A stretch of DNA of 31,531 bases from an uncultured Lachnospiraceae bacterium (GTDB taxonomy: Bacteria > Bacillota > Clostridia > Lachnospirales > Lachnospiraceae): positions 1 to 31,531 of the forward strand of contig CAJUSQ010000018.1 in the NCBI GenBank assembly GCA_910588885.1. The letters run 5' to 3'. This document shows, one piece after another, positions 21,943 through 29,818 of this stretch. The notes beneath the pieces are model-generated. The model did not search any database and was not told the DNA's origin. It saw only the letters and a list, made by a program, of their open reading frames with translations. Numbering within the stretch: position 1 is the first letter of the stretch; the number at the start of each line of letters is the position of its first letter. The position numbers and the translations under genes are program-made.

Positions 21943-23676
21943 ATGGGTTATCGTGAAGTTTATCAGGAATGGCTGGACAATGCTTATTTCGATGAGGCGA
22001 CGAAGGAAGAACTGAAAAGTATTGCCGGAAACGAAAAGGAGATCGAGGAGCGCTTCTATACTGAGCTGGAATTTGGTACGGCGGGCCTGCGGGGCGTAAT
22101 TGGAGCAGGAACGAACCGCATGAATATCTACACGGTACGGAAGGCCACCCAGGGGCTGGCAAATTATATTCTTGGAATCGGCAATCAGGAAAAAGGCGTT
22201 GCTATTGCTTATGATTCCAGACGGATGTCTCCGGAATTTGCGACGGAAGCAGCCCTCTGCCTGAATGCAAACGGGATTAAGGCATATGTGTTTGAATCCC
22301 TGCGTCCCACCCCGGAACTGTCCTATGCGGTCCGCAAGCTGGGGGCAACCGCCGGAATCAATATTACGGCCAGCCATAATCCGCCGGAATATAACGGATA
22401 CAAGGTATACTGGGAAGACGGCGCCCAGATTACACCTCCTCATGACAGCGGCATTATGGGTGAAGTGAAGAAAGTAACGGATTACAATACCGTGAAGACC
22501 ATGGATCTGGAAGAAGCCAAAGCGAAAGGGCTGTATCAGGTGATTGGCAGTGAAATTGACGACACTTACATTGAAGAGCTGAAGAAGCTGGTGTGGAACC
22601 AGGAGGCTATTGATGCTATGCAGAAGGAGATCAAGATTGTATACACTCCCCTGCATGGAACCGGGAACATTCCGGTGCGCCGGGTATTGAAGGAATTGGG
22701 CTTTGAGCATGTTTATGTAGTAAAAGAACAGGAACTGCCGGACGGGGAGTTCCCCACCGTAAGCTATCCGAATCCGGAAGCGGAAGAAGCGTTCGCACTG
22801 GGCCTGAAGCTTGCGAAAGAAATAAATGCAGATTTAATTTTGGCTACTGATCCGGATGCGGACAGGCTGGGCGTTTATGTAAAAGACGGACAAACCGGGG
22901 AGTATCACACCCTGACCGGGAATATGTCCGGCTGCTTAATCGGGGATTATGTGATCAGCCAGAGGAAAGAAAAAGAAGGGCTTCCGGCGGACGGCGCTTT
23001 GGTGAAATCCATCGTAACCACCAATATGGCGGATGCCATTGCGAAGCATTACGGGATTGAACTGGTGGAAGTATTGACCGGCTTTAAGTACATAGGCCAG
23101 AAGATTCTGCAATTTGAAACCGAAGGAAAGGGGACATATCTATTCGGGCTGGAAGAAAGCTACGGCTGCCTGCCGGGGACTTATGCCAGGGACAAGGATG
23201 CGGTAGTTGCTTCCATGGTGCTGTGTGAAGCGGCCGCTTATTATAAAGCGAAGGGTAAGACCCTGTGGGATGCCATGATTGATATGTACGAGAAATACGG
23301 CTACTATAAGGATGACGTGAAGTCCATTACCCTGAAGGGAAAAGAAGGCCTGGAAAAGATCCAGAAGATCCTGGAGAGCCTGCGTCAGGAAGCGCCGAAG
23401 GAAATCGGGGTGTATCCGGTGGTATCCGTAAGGGATTACAAGGCAGACACCATTCGGTATTTGGAAGACGGCACAACAAAGCCCATCGGGCTTCCCTCCT
23501 CGAATGTGCTGTACTACGATCTGACCGATGATGCCTGGGTGTGCGTAAGGCCCTCAGGTACGGAACCGAAGGTGAAATTTTATTACGGCGTAAAGGGCAG
23601 CTCCTTAACGGACGCCCAGGAGAAATCCGAAGCCCTTGGAAAGGCAGTACTTGCGTTGGTAGAAGAAATGATGTAG
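21943..23676 (+). CDS. Phosphoglucomutase / phosphomannomutase (alpha-D-phosphohexomutase family)
   Basis: A 577-residue phosphohexomutase that interconverts glucose 1- and 6-phosphate (or mannose equivalents), feeding glycogen and cell-wall sugar synthesis. It has FGTAGLRG near the start, the phosphoserine loop TASHNPPEYNGYKVY, the metal loop ATDPDADRLG, the sugar-binding GLEESYGCLPG and the phosphate-binding RPSGTEPKVKFY at the C-terminus. The ATG at 21943 is preceded by GGAGG eight bases upstream; an in-frame start at 21892 has no site. Length and motifs are typical of the long PgcA-like clade of Firmicutes. After the stop, CCTGT (23680-23684) pairs with ACAGG (23708-23712), with inner pairing but without a T tract. 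Confidence 0.93.
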   Translation: MGYREVYQEWLDNAYFDEATKEELKSIAGNEKEIEERFYTELEFGTAGLRGVIGAGTNRMNIYTVRKATQGLANYILGIGNQEKGVAIAYDSRRMSPEFATEAALCLNANGIKAYVFESLRPTPELSYAVRKLGATAGINITASHNPPEYNGYKVYWEDGAQITPPHDSGIMGEVKKVTDYNTVKTMDLEEAKAKGLYQVIGSEIDDTYIEELKKLVWNQEAIDAMQKEIKIVYTPLHGTGNIPVRRVLKELGFEHVYVVKEQELPDGEFPTVSYPNPEAEEAFALGLKLAKEINADLILATDPDADRLGVYVKDGQTGEYHTLTGNMSGCLIGDYVISQRKEKEGLPADGALVKSIVTTNMADAIAKHYGIELVEVLTGFKYIGQKILQFETEGKGTYLFGLEESYGCLPGTYARDKDAVVASMVLCEAAAYYKAKGKTLWDAMIDMYEKYGYYKDDVKSITLKGKEGLEKIQKILESLRQEAPKEIGVYPVVSVRDYKADTIRYLEDGTTKPIGLPSSNVLYYDLTDDAWVCVRPSGTEPKVKFYYGVKGSSLTDAQEKSEALGKAVLALVEEMM

Positions 23677-23742
23677 AATCCTGTCGCTTCCGAAGGGAAC
23701 TTGCGGTACAGGAGAAAAAACCTTTATTTCTAACGAATCTTC

Positions 23743-23771
23743 TTGACAAACCTGGAAAAAACAAGTATAAA
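23743..23771 (+). promoter_or_regulatory. Strong sigma-A promoter of the HU gene
   Basis: A perfect TTGACA (23743-23748) lies 17 bases from TATAAA (23766-23771). Transcription would start near 23778, giving a leader of about 65 bases before the HU start. This is the best housekeeping promoter in the window, as expected for an abundant protein. Confidence 0.85.
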
Positions 23772-23842
23772 TATGTGTGTAGCTCATCTTAGACGAGTAG
23801 GACTCTATAATAGAACGAAGAATTCAGAGGAGGAATTTTGCC

Positions 23843-24118
23843 ATGAACAAAGCAGAATTAATTGCAGCTATTGCGGAGAAGACAGAATTATCCAGGAAAG
23901 ATGCTGAGAAGGCTTTAAAGGCTTTTACTGATGTAGTTGCGGAGGAATTGAGAAAAGGAGAAAAAATCCAGTTAGTAGGATTCGGCACGTTTGAAGTATC
24001 TGAAAGAGCAGCGAGAACCGGAAGAAATCCTCAGAGCGGGGCAGAGATGCAGATTCCTGCTTCTAAGGCACCGAAGTTCAAAGCAGGAAAAGCATTGAAG
24101 GATCTGGTAAACGCTTAA
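23843..24118 (+). CDS. hup: HU-family DNA-binding protein
   Basis: A 91-residue histone-like protein that bends and compacts DNA as a dimer. It shows the whole HU pattern: MNKAELIAAIAEKTELSRKD, the KIQLVGFGTFEVSERAARTG core, the arm segment RNPQSGAEMQIPASKAPKFK and the C-terminal helix. AGAGGAGG precedes the ATG by about 8 bases. It is transcribed from its own strong promoter and ended by the terminator at 24133-24160, so it is a separate unit at the head of the sporulation/division cluster. Confidence 0.97.
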   Translation: MNKAELIAAIAEKTELSRKDAEKALKAFTDVVAEELRKGEKIQLVGFGTFEVSERAARTGRNPQSGAEMQIPASKAPKFKAGKALKDLVNA

Positions 24119-24132
24119 TCGTTAGAATTCCG

Positions 24133-24160
24133 GCAGAGGGTTTTGCGGCCCTCTGCTTTT
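24133..24160 (+). terminator. Terminator after the HU gene
   Basis: GCAGAGGG (24133-24140) pairs perfectly with CCCTCTGC (24149-24156) across an 8-base loop, followed by TTTT. Confidence 0.8.
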
Positions 24161-24262
24161 CGCATTTCAGGACCAGAGACCTTGAGGATTCAGAAAACGT
24201 GACGGATGCCCGGCGCAGAAGGAAGTTCTGCCTTCCATTGCTGCCGGATACAGGAGGAAACC

Positions 24263-24502
24263 ATGAGATTAGATAAGTTTTTGAAGGTATCCCGCCTAAT
24301 TAAGCGCAGGACCGTTGCCAACGAAGCCTGCGATGCCGGCAGGGTATCGGTGAACGGCAAGCCTGCCAAGGCTTCCGTGAATGTGAAGCCCGGTGATATC
24401 ATTGAGATTTCATTCGGGACCAAGGCCGTGAAGGTGGAGGTACTTCAGATTCAGGACACGACCAAGAAGGAAGAAGCCAAGGAGCTGTTCCGCTACCTGT
24501 AG
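24263..24502 (+). CDS. rqcP: RqcP/YabO S4-domain RNA-binding protein
   Basis: A 79-residue protein made almost entirely of an S4 RNA-binding domain (MRLDKFLKVSRLIKRRTVAN, then GRVSVNGKPAKASVNVKPGD). In Bacillus, YabO was renamed RqcP; it works with RqcH on stalled 50S subunits to add C-terminal alanine tails to unfinished proteins. The ATG at 24263 has AGGAGG upstream; an in-frame start at 24206 lacks one. As in Bacillus it stands just before yabP. Upstream, GCAGAA (24215-24220) can pair with TTCTGC (24226-24231) or GGAAG (24221-24225) with CTTCC (24232-24236), an either/or fold of unknown value. Confidence 0.9.
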   Translation: MRLDKFLKVSRLIKRRTVANEACDAGRVSVNGKPAKASVNVKPGDIIEISFGTKAVKVEVLQIQDTTKKEEAKELFRYL

Positions 24503-24546
24503 GGCTTCGGAATGTTCCGTCGGCCGGGGCCGGTTTGCACAGAACC

Positions 24547-24576
24547 GTCATAAAAGAAAACGACACTTCATATACT
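24547..24576 (+). promoter_or_regulatory. Sigma-E-like sporulation promoter of yabPQ
   Basis: GTCATA (24547-24552) and CATATACT (24569-24576), 16 bases apart, resemble the Bacillus sigma-E consensus. Transcription would start near 24583, about 45 bases before the yabP start. In Bacillus yabP is expressed in the mother cell under sigma-E, which agrees. Confidence 0.6.
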
Positions 24577-24630
24577 TTTAGAAAGGACGAACTATGTATT
24601 CGATTCAGGTATCAGGAGGTGTAAGTTTTT

Positions 24631-24915
24631 ATGGAAGAAAAATCGGCCCAGAAAGTACATAAAGTAATGCTGTCGAACCGCAGAAGCGGGGTACTGAATG
24701 GCGTTGTGGATGTATTATCCTTTGATGTAGGAGAAATCTTACTGGAAACGGAGCAGGGAATGCTGATGATTAAGGGAAGCGAACTGCACGTGAGCCGTCT
24801 GACTCTGGAAAAAGGGGAGATCGACATCGAAGGAAGGATTGACAGCCTGGCATATTCCGATGGAGGAAGCGCGTCGAAGCAGGGAGAATCCTTCCTGGGA
24901 CGGCTGTTTAAATAA
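24631..24915 (+). CDS. yabP: Sporulation protein YabP
   Basis: A 94-residue protein of the YabP/YqfC family (HKVMLSNRRSGVLNGVVDVL, then TEQGMLMIKGSELHVSRLTL), small beta-rich proteins made in the mother cell during sporulation. The ATG at 24631 has AGGAGGTG about nine bases upstream. Its TAA shares one base with the ATG of yabQ, so the pair is translationally coupled. The last ~15 residues are a variable tail. Confidence 0.92.
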   Translation: MEEKSAQKVHKVMLSNRRSGVLNGVVDVLSFDVGEILLETEQGMLMIKGSELHVSRLTLEKGEIDIEGRIDSLAYSDGGSASKQGESFLGRLFK

Positions 24916-25388
24916 TGAATGTAAGCGAAGCGATTCTGAAGGAAGCGGATATTTTACTAAAGGCATTCGCAACCGGGGTCATCCTGATTTTTGTATATGA
25001 TCTGCTAAGGATTATACGGCGGCTGATTCCCCACGGTACCGTATGGATTGCAGTAGAAGATTTCCTGTTCTGGGCGGGAAGCGCTCTTACGATTTTTGCG
25101 ATGCTGTACCGGGAAAATGACGGGTACTTGAGGGGGTTTTCCATTGGCGGGGTGGCATTGGGAATGCTGCTGTATTCCCTTTTACTTAGCAGGTTTGTGG
25201 TAAAAGGCAGCGTATTTATTCTGGAAAAAGTGCTGTATGTGCTGCTTCGTCCTTTGATCCGGCTGGGACGGCTTTTCTTTCGCCCGGTGCGGGCCTGCGG
25301 AAAACAATCCCGAAAGGCCGGGAGATTTTTGAAAAAACGATTGAAAAAATTCTGGAAAACAGTTAAAATTGGTTTGTGCAAGCAATAA
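24915..25388 (+). CDS. yabQ: Sporulation protein YabQ (spore cortex)
   Basis: A 157-residue membrane protein of the YabQ family, which in Bacillus is needed for cortex formation in the forespore outer membrane. Four hydrophobic segments lie between about residues 12 and 125 (for example GVILIFVYDLLRII and FSIGGVALGMLLYSLLL). They are followed by a highly basic tail (KKRLKKFWKTVKIGLCKQ). The ATG overlaps the yabP stop by one base. A short GGGGA/TCCCC hairpin follows the stop. Confidence 0.9.
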   Translation: MNVSEAILKEADILLKAFATGVILIFVYDLLRIIRRLIPHGTVWIAVEDFLFWAGSALTIFAMLYRENDGYLRGFSIGGVALGMLLYSLLLSRFVVKGSVFILEKVLYVLLRPLIRLGRLFFRPVRACGKQSRKAGRFLKKRLKKFWKTVKIGLCKQ

Positions 25389-25460
25389 TGGGGGATGATC
25401 CCCTGTGGGAGGGAATGCTTGCTGCAGTGAAGGACATGTAGGGAGAGAAAGGACTATTAT

Positions 25461-25820
25461 ATGGAGGGACGCAGAAGGAATCCTGGACGGGCAAGAGCCG
25501 CCAGGGCCGGTAAGAGAAGGCTTAAGAGCCGATACAGGCAGAATAAAGCGGGTATGCTGTGCATTTCCGGTATCGTGCTGGTTCTTTTACTTACGATGTC
25601 TACACAAATTTTCCGGCTGTATCAGAGGAATGAGGGCCTGAAAGAAGAGGAAAGCCAGCTGGAAGGCCAGCTGGAACAGGAAACACAACGGCAGGAGGAA
25701 ATCCAAAATTACGAGCAATATGTGACTACGCCGGAATACATTGAGCAGGCTGCAAAAACAAAGCTGGGATTGGTGTATTCCAATGAGATTATTTTCAGAG
25801 AACAGAAGACGGAACCTTAA
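25461..25820 (+). CDS. DivIC/FtsB-like septum formation protein
   Basis: A 119-residue bitopic membrane protein: a strongly basic N-terminus (residues 1-30), one membrane segment (~33-50, CISGIVLVLLLTM) and a coiled-coil outside (~55-90, rich in Glu/Gln). The end, TTPEYIEQAAKTKLGLVYSNE, is the usual FtsB/DivIC C-terminal motif. It belongs to the division complex with FtsL and DivIB/FtsQ that activates septal wall synthesis. The ATG at 25461 has GGGAGAGAAAGGA upstream. The order yabQ then divIC matches Bacillus. A strong terminator follows, so spoIIE is expressed separately. Confidence 0.88.
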   Translation: MEGRRRNPGRARAARAGKRRLKSRYRQNKAGMLCISGIVLVLLLTMSTQIFRLYQRNEGLKEEESQLEGQLEQETQRQEEIQNYEQYVTTPEYIEQAAKTKLGLVYSNEIIFREQKTEP

Positions 25821-25828
25821 ATTCTTAA

Positions 25829-25881
25829 AACGGGTGAGCTCCCTTGATTCGATTCGAAGGAACCTTCACCCGTTCTTTTTT
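25829..25881 (+). terminator. Terminator between divIC-like gene and spoIIE
   Basis: AACGGGTGA (25829-25837) pairs perfectly with TCACCCGTT (25866-25874). Inner pairing CCCTT/AAGGA lengthens the stem, and CTTTTTT follows. Confidence 0.8.
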
Positions 25882-25945
25882 GTCTAAAACTTTTTTGAAA
25901 CTGCTCCCTGGTTTGACAAACATTTCGGCGGATTCTTTTTATAAT
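25881..25945 (+). promoter_or_regulatory. spoIIE promoter with 21-bp spacing and Spo0A-box-like sequences
   Basis: A perfect TTGACA (25913-25918) and perfect TATAAT (25940-25945) are separated by 21 bases, too far for ordinary sigma-A promoters. The Bacillus spoIIE and spoIIG promoters have this same feature and depend on phosphorylated Spo0A. The -35 lies in TTTGACAAA (25912-25920), which on the minus strand reads TTTGTCAAA, a match to the 0A box. TGTCTAA (25881-25887) is a second, one-mismatch copy about 31 bases upstream. Confidence 0.65.
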
Positions 25946-25993
25946 AGCCTCTGCTATGCCGGTACAGAGCCGGCGGGACGGGAGGTAAGTAAA

Positions 25994-27841
25994 ATGAATC
26001 AACAGAAACTAAAACAGGTGCTGCTTTATGCATTGGCGGTGGGAACGGCGAAGTTGTCCCTTGCAGGGTGCTATCCATTGATTCCGGGGTTGTTCGGGGC
26101 GCTGCTCTTAGAAGAGGTCAACCGGACTTTGCTATTGATTTTTACCCTGTTTGGAATGGCGCTCTTTCTTCCGGTACAAGCTATGGCAAAGTACGGAATG
26201 ATTGTGCTGGTGTCGGCAGCGGCGGTAAAGCTCATCGAATGGGCATACAAGAGCTGCCGCACCTGGATCGGGGCAGCGGTTTGCGCCGCGTCTGCTATGG
26301 TATTGACCATATCCGGGGAAGTCCTGCAGATCCGGAACCGGAACAGTATCTGGATGGGGATTTTGGAAAGTGTTTTCGTGTTTGCCTTTGTAGTGGTGGC
26401 CGCTCCTTTGCTCCATGCGTTTCTGGAAGGCGGAAGCATAAGAGGGCCGAAGAAACAGACCCTTGTGAAAGCCCCGGAGAACGGGGAGCGGCTGCAGTCC
26501 TATGCGGAGTCTTTTAACGGCCTTTCCCGGATGTTTTCCCAGATGAGCCGTCAAAAGGACGGGTTTGCCCTGGAAGAGATGGGAAAGATGCAGCAGGAGA
26601 TTACCGGAAAAATTTGTATTTCCTGCAGCCAGTGCGCCCTTTGCTGGGAACAGGAGAACAGCCCCATGTACCAGGTGTTTTACAAGCTCATCCATTCCAT
26701 TGAGAAGCTGGGAATGCCGGATGTGGAGGTCAACCGGGAGCTGTCCGAATACTGCCCCTTTGCCAGGGAAGTAACGGAGGAGGCCGTGGGGGTATTTGAA
26801 AAGGCCAGGCTGAATATGGCCTGGTACAACCGCCTGCTGGAAAACCGGGAGGTCATTGCCCAGCAGCTGGATGCGATGGCCTATATCATGGAGGACTGTG
26901 CCAAGGAGTATGTGGATATCAGCAAAGAGGAAGGGAAAATGCTGGCTTCGGTGAAATACCGCATCAAGGAACGGGGAGTGAATACCCAGGAAATCCATTT
27001 GTATGAAAAAACAAACGGACGGCTTTCCCTTCAGATGATGCTTTCCTCCAAATGGGGAAATTGTATTCCGGTAAAGGAAATTGCGAAGGATGTGACGGAT
27101 GGGATGCATAAGCGGATGGTCCCGTCGAAAAACTGTAAAACCCTGGTGGGGAAAGAGCCCTCCCTCTTTATATTTGAGGAGGAACCTTCATTTTCCACTC
27201 TTCACGGAGTGGCCAGGCTTGCCAAGGACGGCGCCCAGATTTCCGGGGATAATTTTTCCTTCCTGGATCTGGAGGGCGGCCAGACCGTGATGACCCTTTC
27301 CGACGGCATGGGTTCCGGAATCCGTGCTTGTAAGGAAAGTGAAATGGTGATAGAGTTAATAGAGAAGTTTTTGGAAGCGGGATTCCGAAAGGAAACGGCA
27401 ATCCGCATGATGAATTCCGCCATGGTAATGCACGGAGAAGACGGCATGTATTCCACGGTGGATATGGCGGCCATAGACTTGTATACCGGGGCCTGTGAAT
27501 TTTTCAAAATCGGGGCGGCAACCACTTTTATCAAGCGGGGAGAGCAGGTGGAAACGGTTTCCTCCGCCAGCCTGCCTGCCGGTATTTTTTCCCAGGTGGA
27601 GATTGAAAAATCCAGCCGTCAGCTGGAAAACGGCGATTTTGTGGTGCTTTTGTCCGACGGCGTTATGGATTATCTCCATGTGCCAAACCCCGAGGAAACC
27701 ATTACGGAGATCCTGGAAACCATACAGATCAACAATCCCGGTCAGCTGGCCAAGCATATCCTGGAGCGGATCCTTCTGTTTACGGGGGGAAAGGCTCCGG
27801 ACGACATGACGGTGCTGGCTGCCGGAATTTGGGAGAGATAA
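25994..27841 (+). CDS. spoIIE: Stage II sporulation protein E (SpoIIE phosphatase)
   Basis: A 615-residue membrane phosphatase that dephosphorylates SpoIIAA to release sigma-F in the forespore. About five to six hydrophobic segments fill residues ~10-150. A regulatory region follows, with a CxxCxxC-like cluster (ISCSQCALCW, about 210-220). The PP2C domain occupies ~400-615, with metal-binding Asp437 in SDGMGSG, Asp555 in SDGVMD and the C-terminal DDMTVLA. The ATG at 25994 has GGGAGG nearby; an in-frame ATG at 25844 lies inside the terminator. At 615 residues it is much shorter than the ~830-residue Bacillus protein, mostly through fewer membrane segments. tilS starts 1 base after the stop. 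Confidence 0.92.
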   Translation: MNQQKLKQVLLYALAVGTAKLSLAGCYPLIPGLFGALLLEEVNRTLLLIFTLFGMALFLPVQAMAKYGMIVLVSAAAVKLIEWAYKSCRTWIGAAVCAASAMVLTISGEVLQIRNRNSIWMGILESVFVFAFVVVAAPLLHAFLEGGSIRGPKKQTLVKAPENGERLQSYAESFNGLSRMFSQMSRQKDGFALEEMGKMQQEITGKICISCSQCALCWEQENSPMYQVFYKLIHSIEKLGMPDVEVNRELSEYCPFAREVTEEAVGVFEKARLNMAWYNRLLENREVIAQQLDAMAYIMEDCAKEYVDISKEEGKMLASVKYRIKERGVNTQEIHLYEKTNGRLSLQMMLSSKWGNCIPVKEIAKDVTDGMHKRMVPSKNCKTLVGKEPSLFIFEEEPSFSTLHGVARLAKDGAQISGDNFSFLDLEGGQTVMTLSDGMGSGIRACKESEMVIELIEKFLEAGFRKETAIRMMNSAMVMHGEDGMYSTVDMAAIDLYTGACEFFKIGAATTFIKRGEQVETVSSASLPAGIFSQVEIEKSSRQLENGDFVVLLSDGVMDYLHVPNPEETITEILETIQINNPGQLAKHILERILLFTGGKAPDDMTVLAAGIWER

Positions 27842-27842
27842 A

Positions 27843-29288
27843 ATGATAGGGAAAGTGTACTCTTTTATAAAACAGCATCATATGATAGAGCGGGGTGACC
27901 ATATTTTGGCCGGGGTTTCCGGCGGGGCCGATTCGGTCTGCCTGCTTTTGGTGTTGAAGGAGTTAAGCCAAAGGCTGGGCTGCACCCTTACGGCAGTCCA
28001 TGTGGAACACGGCATACGGGGGGCGGAAAGCCTTTCGGATATGCGGTTTGTGGAGGGACTCTGCGAAACGCAGAAGATTCCCTGCCTGGTCTGCCGCTGC
28101 GACGCTCCCGGGTTTGCCAGGGCCCGGGGAATGTCCCTGGAGGAAGGGGCCAGGGCCCTTCGGTACGGATTTTTCCGGCAGGCGGCGGAACAGACAGGAG
28201 CAAACCGGATTGCTGTTGCCCACAACCGGGAGGACTGCGGGGAAACACTGTTGTTCCATCTGGCCCGGGGCACCGGACTGCGGGGTCTTTGCGGCATTGC
28301 CCCGGTGCGGGGAGCCGTGATCCGGCCTTTGCTCGGAACCGGCCGGAAGGAGATTGAAGCATATCTGGTAGAAAAAGAACAAATGTTCTGCATCGACCGG
28401 ACCAATCAGGAAACAGCCTACAGCCGCAATAAAATCCGCCATCAGATCCTGCCCCTTCTGACAGAGATCAACGAAGGGGCCGCAGACCATCTCTACCAGA
28501 GTGCGGAACGGTTCCGGGAGGCGGCGGAGCTGGTTGAGGGGTTGGCAGAAGAAGCCGCAAAACGACGGGTATCCGGGTGGTTGCTGATGGATTCCCTGTG
28601 TGAGGAACCGCCCCTGATTCAGAAAACCGTGGTGCTTTCCCTGCTGGGGGAATGTGCCGGGAGCAGGAAGGATCTGACTGCGGTCCATGTGGAAAAGGTG
28701 CTGGAGCTCTTTACGAAACAGACGGGCCGACAGGTGAGCCTTCCCTACGGCATGGAGGCGTTCCGAACTTATAAAGGAGTACAGTTAAGGCGGAAGGAAG
28801 GGGCTGCCCGGACAGAGGCCGACGGCGGAGCCTGTCCGGGAGAGGCCGGAGAAGGCCCGCTCTTTGACCTGGAGGAGGCTTTGAACGGGGCAGTTTCGTT
28901 CCAACCGGGTTCTTCGCTCCGGTTTGGGGGAGGAAGCTGGCATATTTCCTGCCGTATTTTAGAAAAAAAGGAAGAATTTCAGAAAATTCCGCAAAAAAAG
29001 TATACGAAATGGTTTGACTATGATAAAATAAAAGATACGTTATTGAAACGGAAACGCAGTCCGGGAGATTATTTTTTACTGGAGGATGGGGGAGGACGGC
29101 AGAAACTAAAGAATTTTTTCATCAACGAAAAGATTCCGAAAGAGTTTCGGGAACGGATTCCCCTTCTGACAAACGGAACGCATGTTCTGTGGATTATCGG
29201 ATACCGGATCAGCGGGGCGTACAAGATTACAGAAGATACCGAAAGGGTTTTGGAAGTACAAGTCAATGGAGGATGTATACATGAGTGA
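27843..29288 (+). CDS. tilS: tRNA(Ile)-lysidine synthetase
   Basis: A 481-residue enzyme that puts lysine on C34 of tRNA-Ile(CAU), so that it reads AUA. The PP-loop SGGADS (26-31) binds ATP, followed by VHVEHGIRG and the SRNKIRHQILPLL segment of the N-type core. A linker and TilS C-terminal domain (about 390-465, KRSPGDYF and KLKNFFINEKIPKEFR) follow. The usual AHHxxDQAET motif reads AHNREDCGET, a divergent form. ATG at 27843 is one base after the spoIIE stop, and the end overlaps hpt by 8 bases, so spoIIE-tilS-hpt-ftsH looks like one transcription unit. Confidence 0.93.
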   Translation: MIGKVYSFIKQHHMIERGDHILAGVSGGADSVCLLLVLKELSQRLGCTLTAVHVEHGIRGAESLSDMRFVEGLCETQKIPCLVCRCDAPGFARARGMSLEEGARALRYGFFRQAAEQTGANRIAVAHNREDCGETLLFHLARGTGLRGLCGIAPVRGAVIRPLLGTGRKEIEAYLVEKEQMFCIDRTNQETAYSRNKIRHQILPLLTEINEGAADHLYQSAERFREAAELVEGLAEEAAKRRVSGWLLMDSLCEEPPLIQKTVVLSLLGECAGSRKDLTAVHVEKVLELFTKQTGRQVSLPYGMEAFRTYKGVQLRRKEGAARTEADGGACPGEAGEGPLFDLEEALNGAVSFQPGSSLRFGGGSWHISCRILEKKEEFQKIPQKKYTKWFDYDKIKDTLLKRKRSPGDYFLLEDGGGRQKLKNFFINEKIPKEFRERIPLLTNGTHVLWIIGYRISGAYKITEDTERVLEVQVNGGCIHE

Positions 29289-29805
29289 AACAATCCGCGA
29301 ATTATTATCGGAAGAAGAAGTAGATCAGAAAATTAAGGAATTGGGCGAGGTAATCAGCCGTGATTACGAGGGGAAACAGGTGCATTTAATCTGTGTATTG
29401 AAGGGCGGTGTATTTTTTACCTGTGAGCTGGCGAAACGGATTACCGTTCCGGTGTCTTTGGATTTCATGTCCGTATCCAGCTATGGAGATGAGACAAAGT
29501 CCAGCGGTGTGGTAAAGATCGTGAAGGATTTGGATGAGAGTATTGAAAACAAGGACGTAATCGTCGTTGAGGATATTGTGGATTCCGGACGGACCTTAAG
29601 CTATCTTCTGGAAAATCTAAAGAGCAGGAAACCTAAGAGCTTAAGGCTTTGTACGCTGCTGGATAAACCGGAGCGGCGGGTGAAGAAGGTAGAGGTAGAT
29701 TATACGGGATTTGAAATTCCCGATGAATTTGTGGTAGGCTATGGCTTGGATTATGCCCAGAAATACCGGAATTTGCCTTATATCGGAATCGTAAAACTGG
29801 ATTAA
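29281..29805 (+). CDS. hpt: Hypoxanthine phosphoribosyltransferase
   Basis: A 174-residue purine salvage enzyme converting hypoxanthine or guanine plus PRPP into IMP or GMP. The PRPP motif is VIVVEDIVDSGRT (93-105), the flexible-loop region is MSVSSYGDET, and the C-terminal ends VVGYGLDYAQKYRNLPYIG. The ATG at 29281, preceded by GGAGG, overlaps the end of tilS by 8 bases. ftsH starts 13 bases after the stop. The order tilS-hpt-ftsH is the classical Firmicutes arrangement. Confidence 0.95.
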   Translation: MSETIRELLSEEEVDQKIKELGEVISRDYEGKQVHLICVLKGGVFFTCELAKRITVPVSLDFMSVSSYGDETKSSGVVKIVKDLDESIENKDVIVVEDIVDSGRTLSYLLENLKSRKPKSLRLCTLLDKPERRVKKVEVDYTGFEIPDEFVVGYGLDYAQKYRNLPYIGIVKLD

Positions 29806-29818
29806 AGGAGGCTTCAAA

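Noticed and set aside
23680..23712. Hairpin after phosphoglucomutase as a terminator
   Set aside because: The stem is interrupted and the following bases are A-rich rather than a T run.
24594..24662. 22-codon frame overlapping the yabP start, possible leader peptide
   Set aside because: Its ribosome site would lie at or before the predicted transcription start near 24583, and yabP has its own strong site. Left as chance.
26132..27109. Long minus-strand open frame of 325 codons
   Set aside because: It is antisense to spoIIE, with no recognisable domain; an effect of the GC-biased third positions of the true gene.
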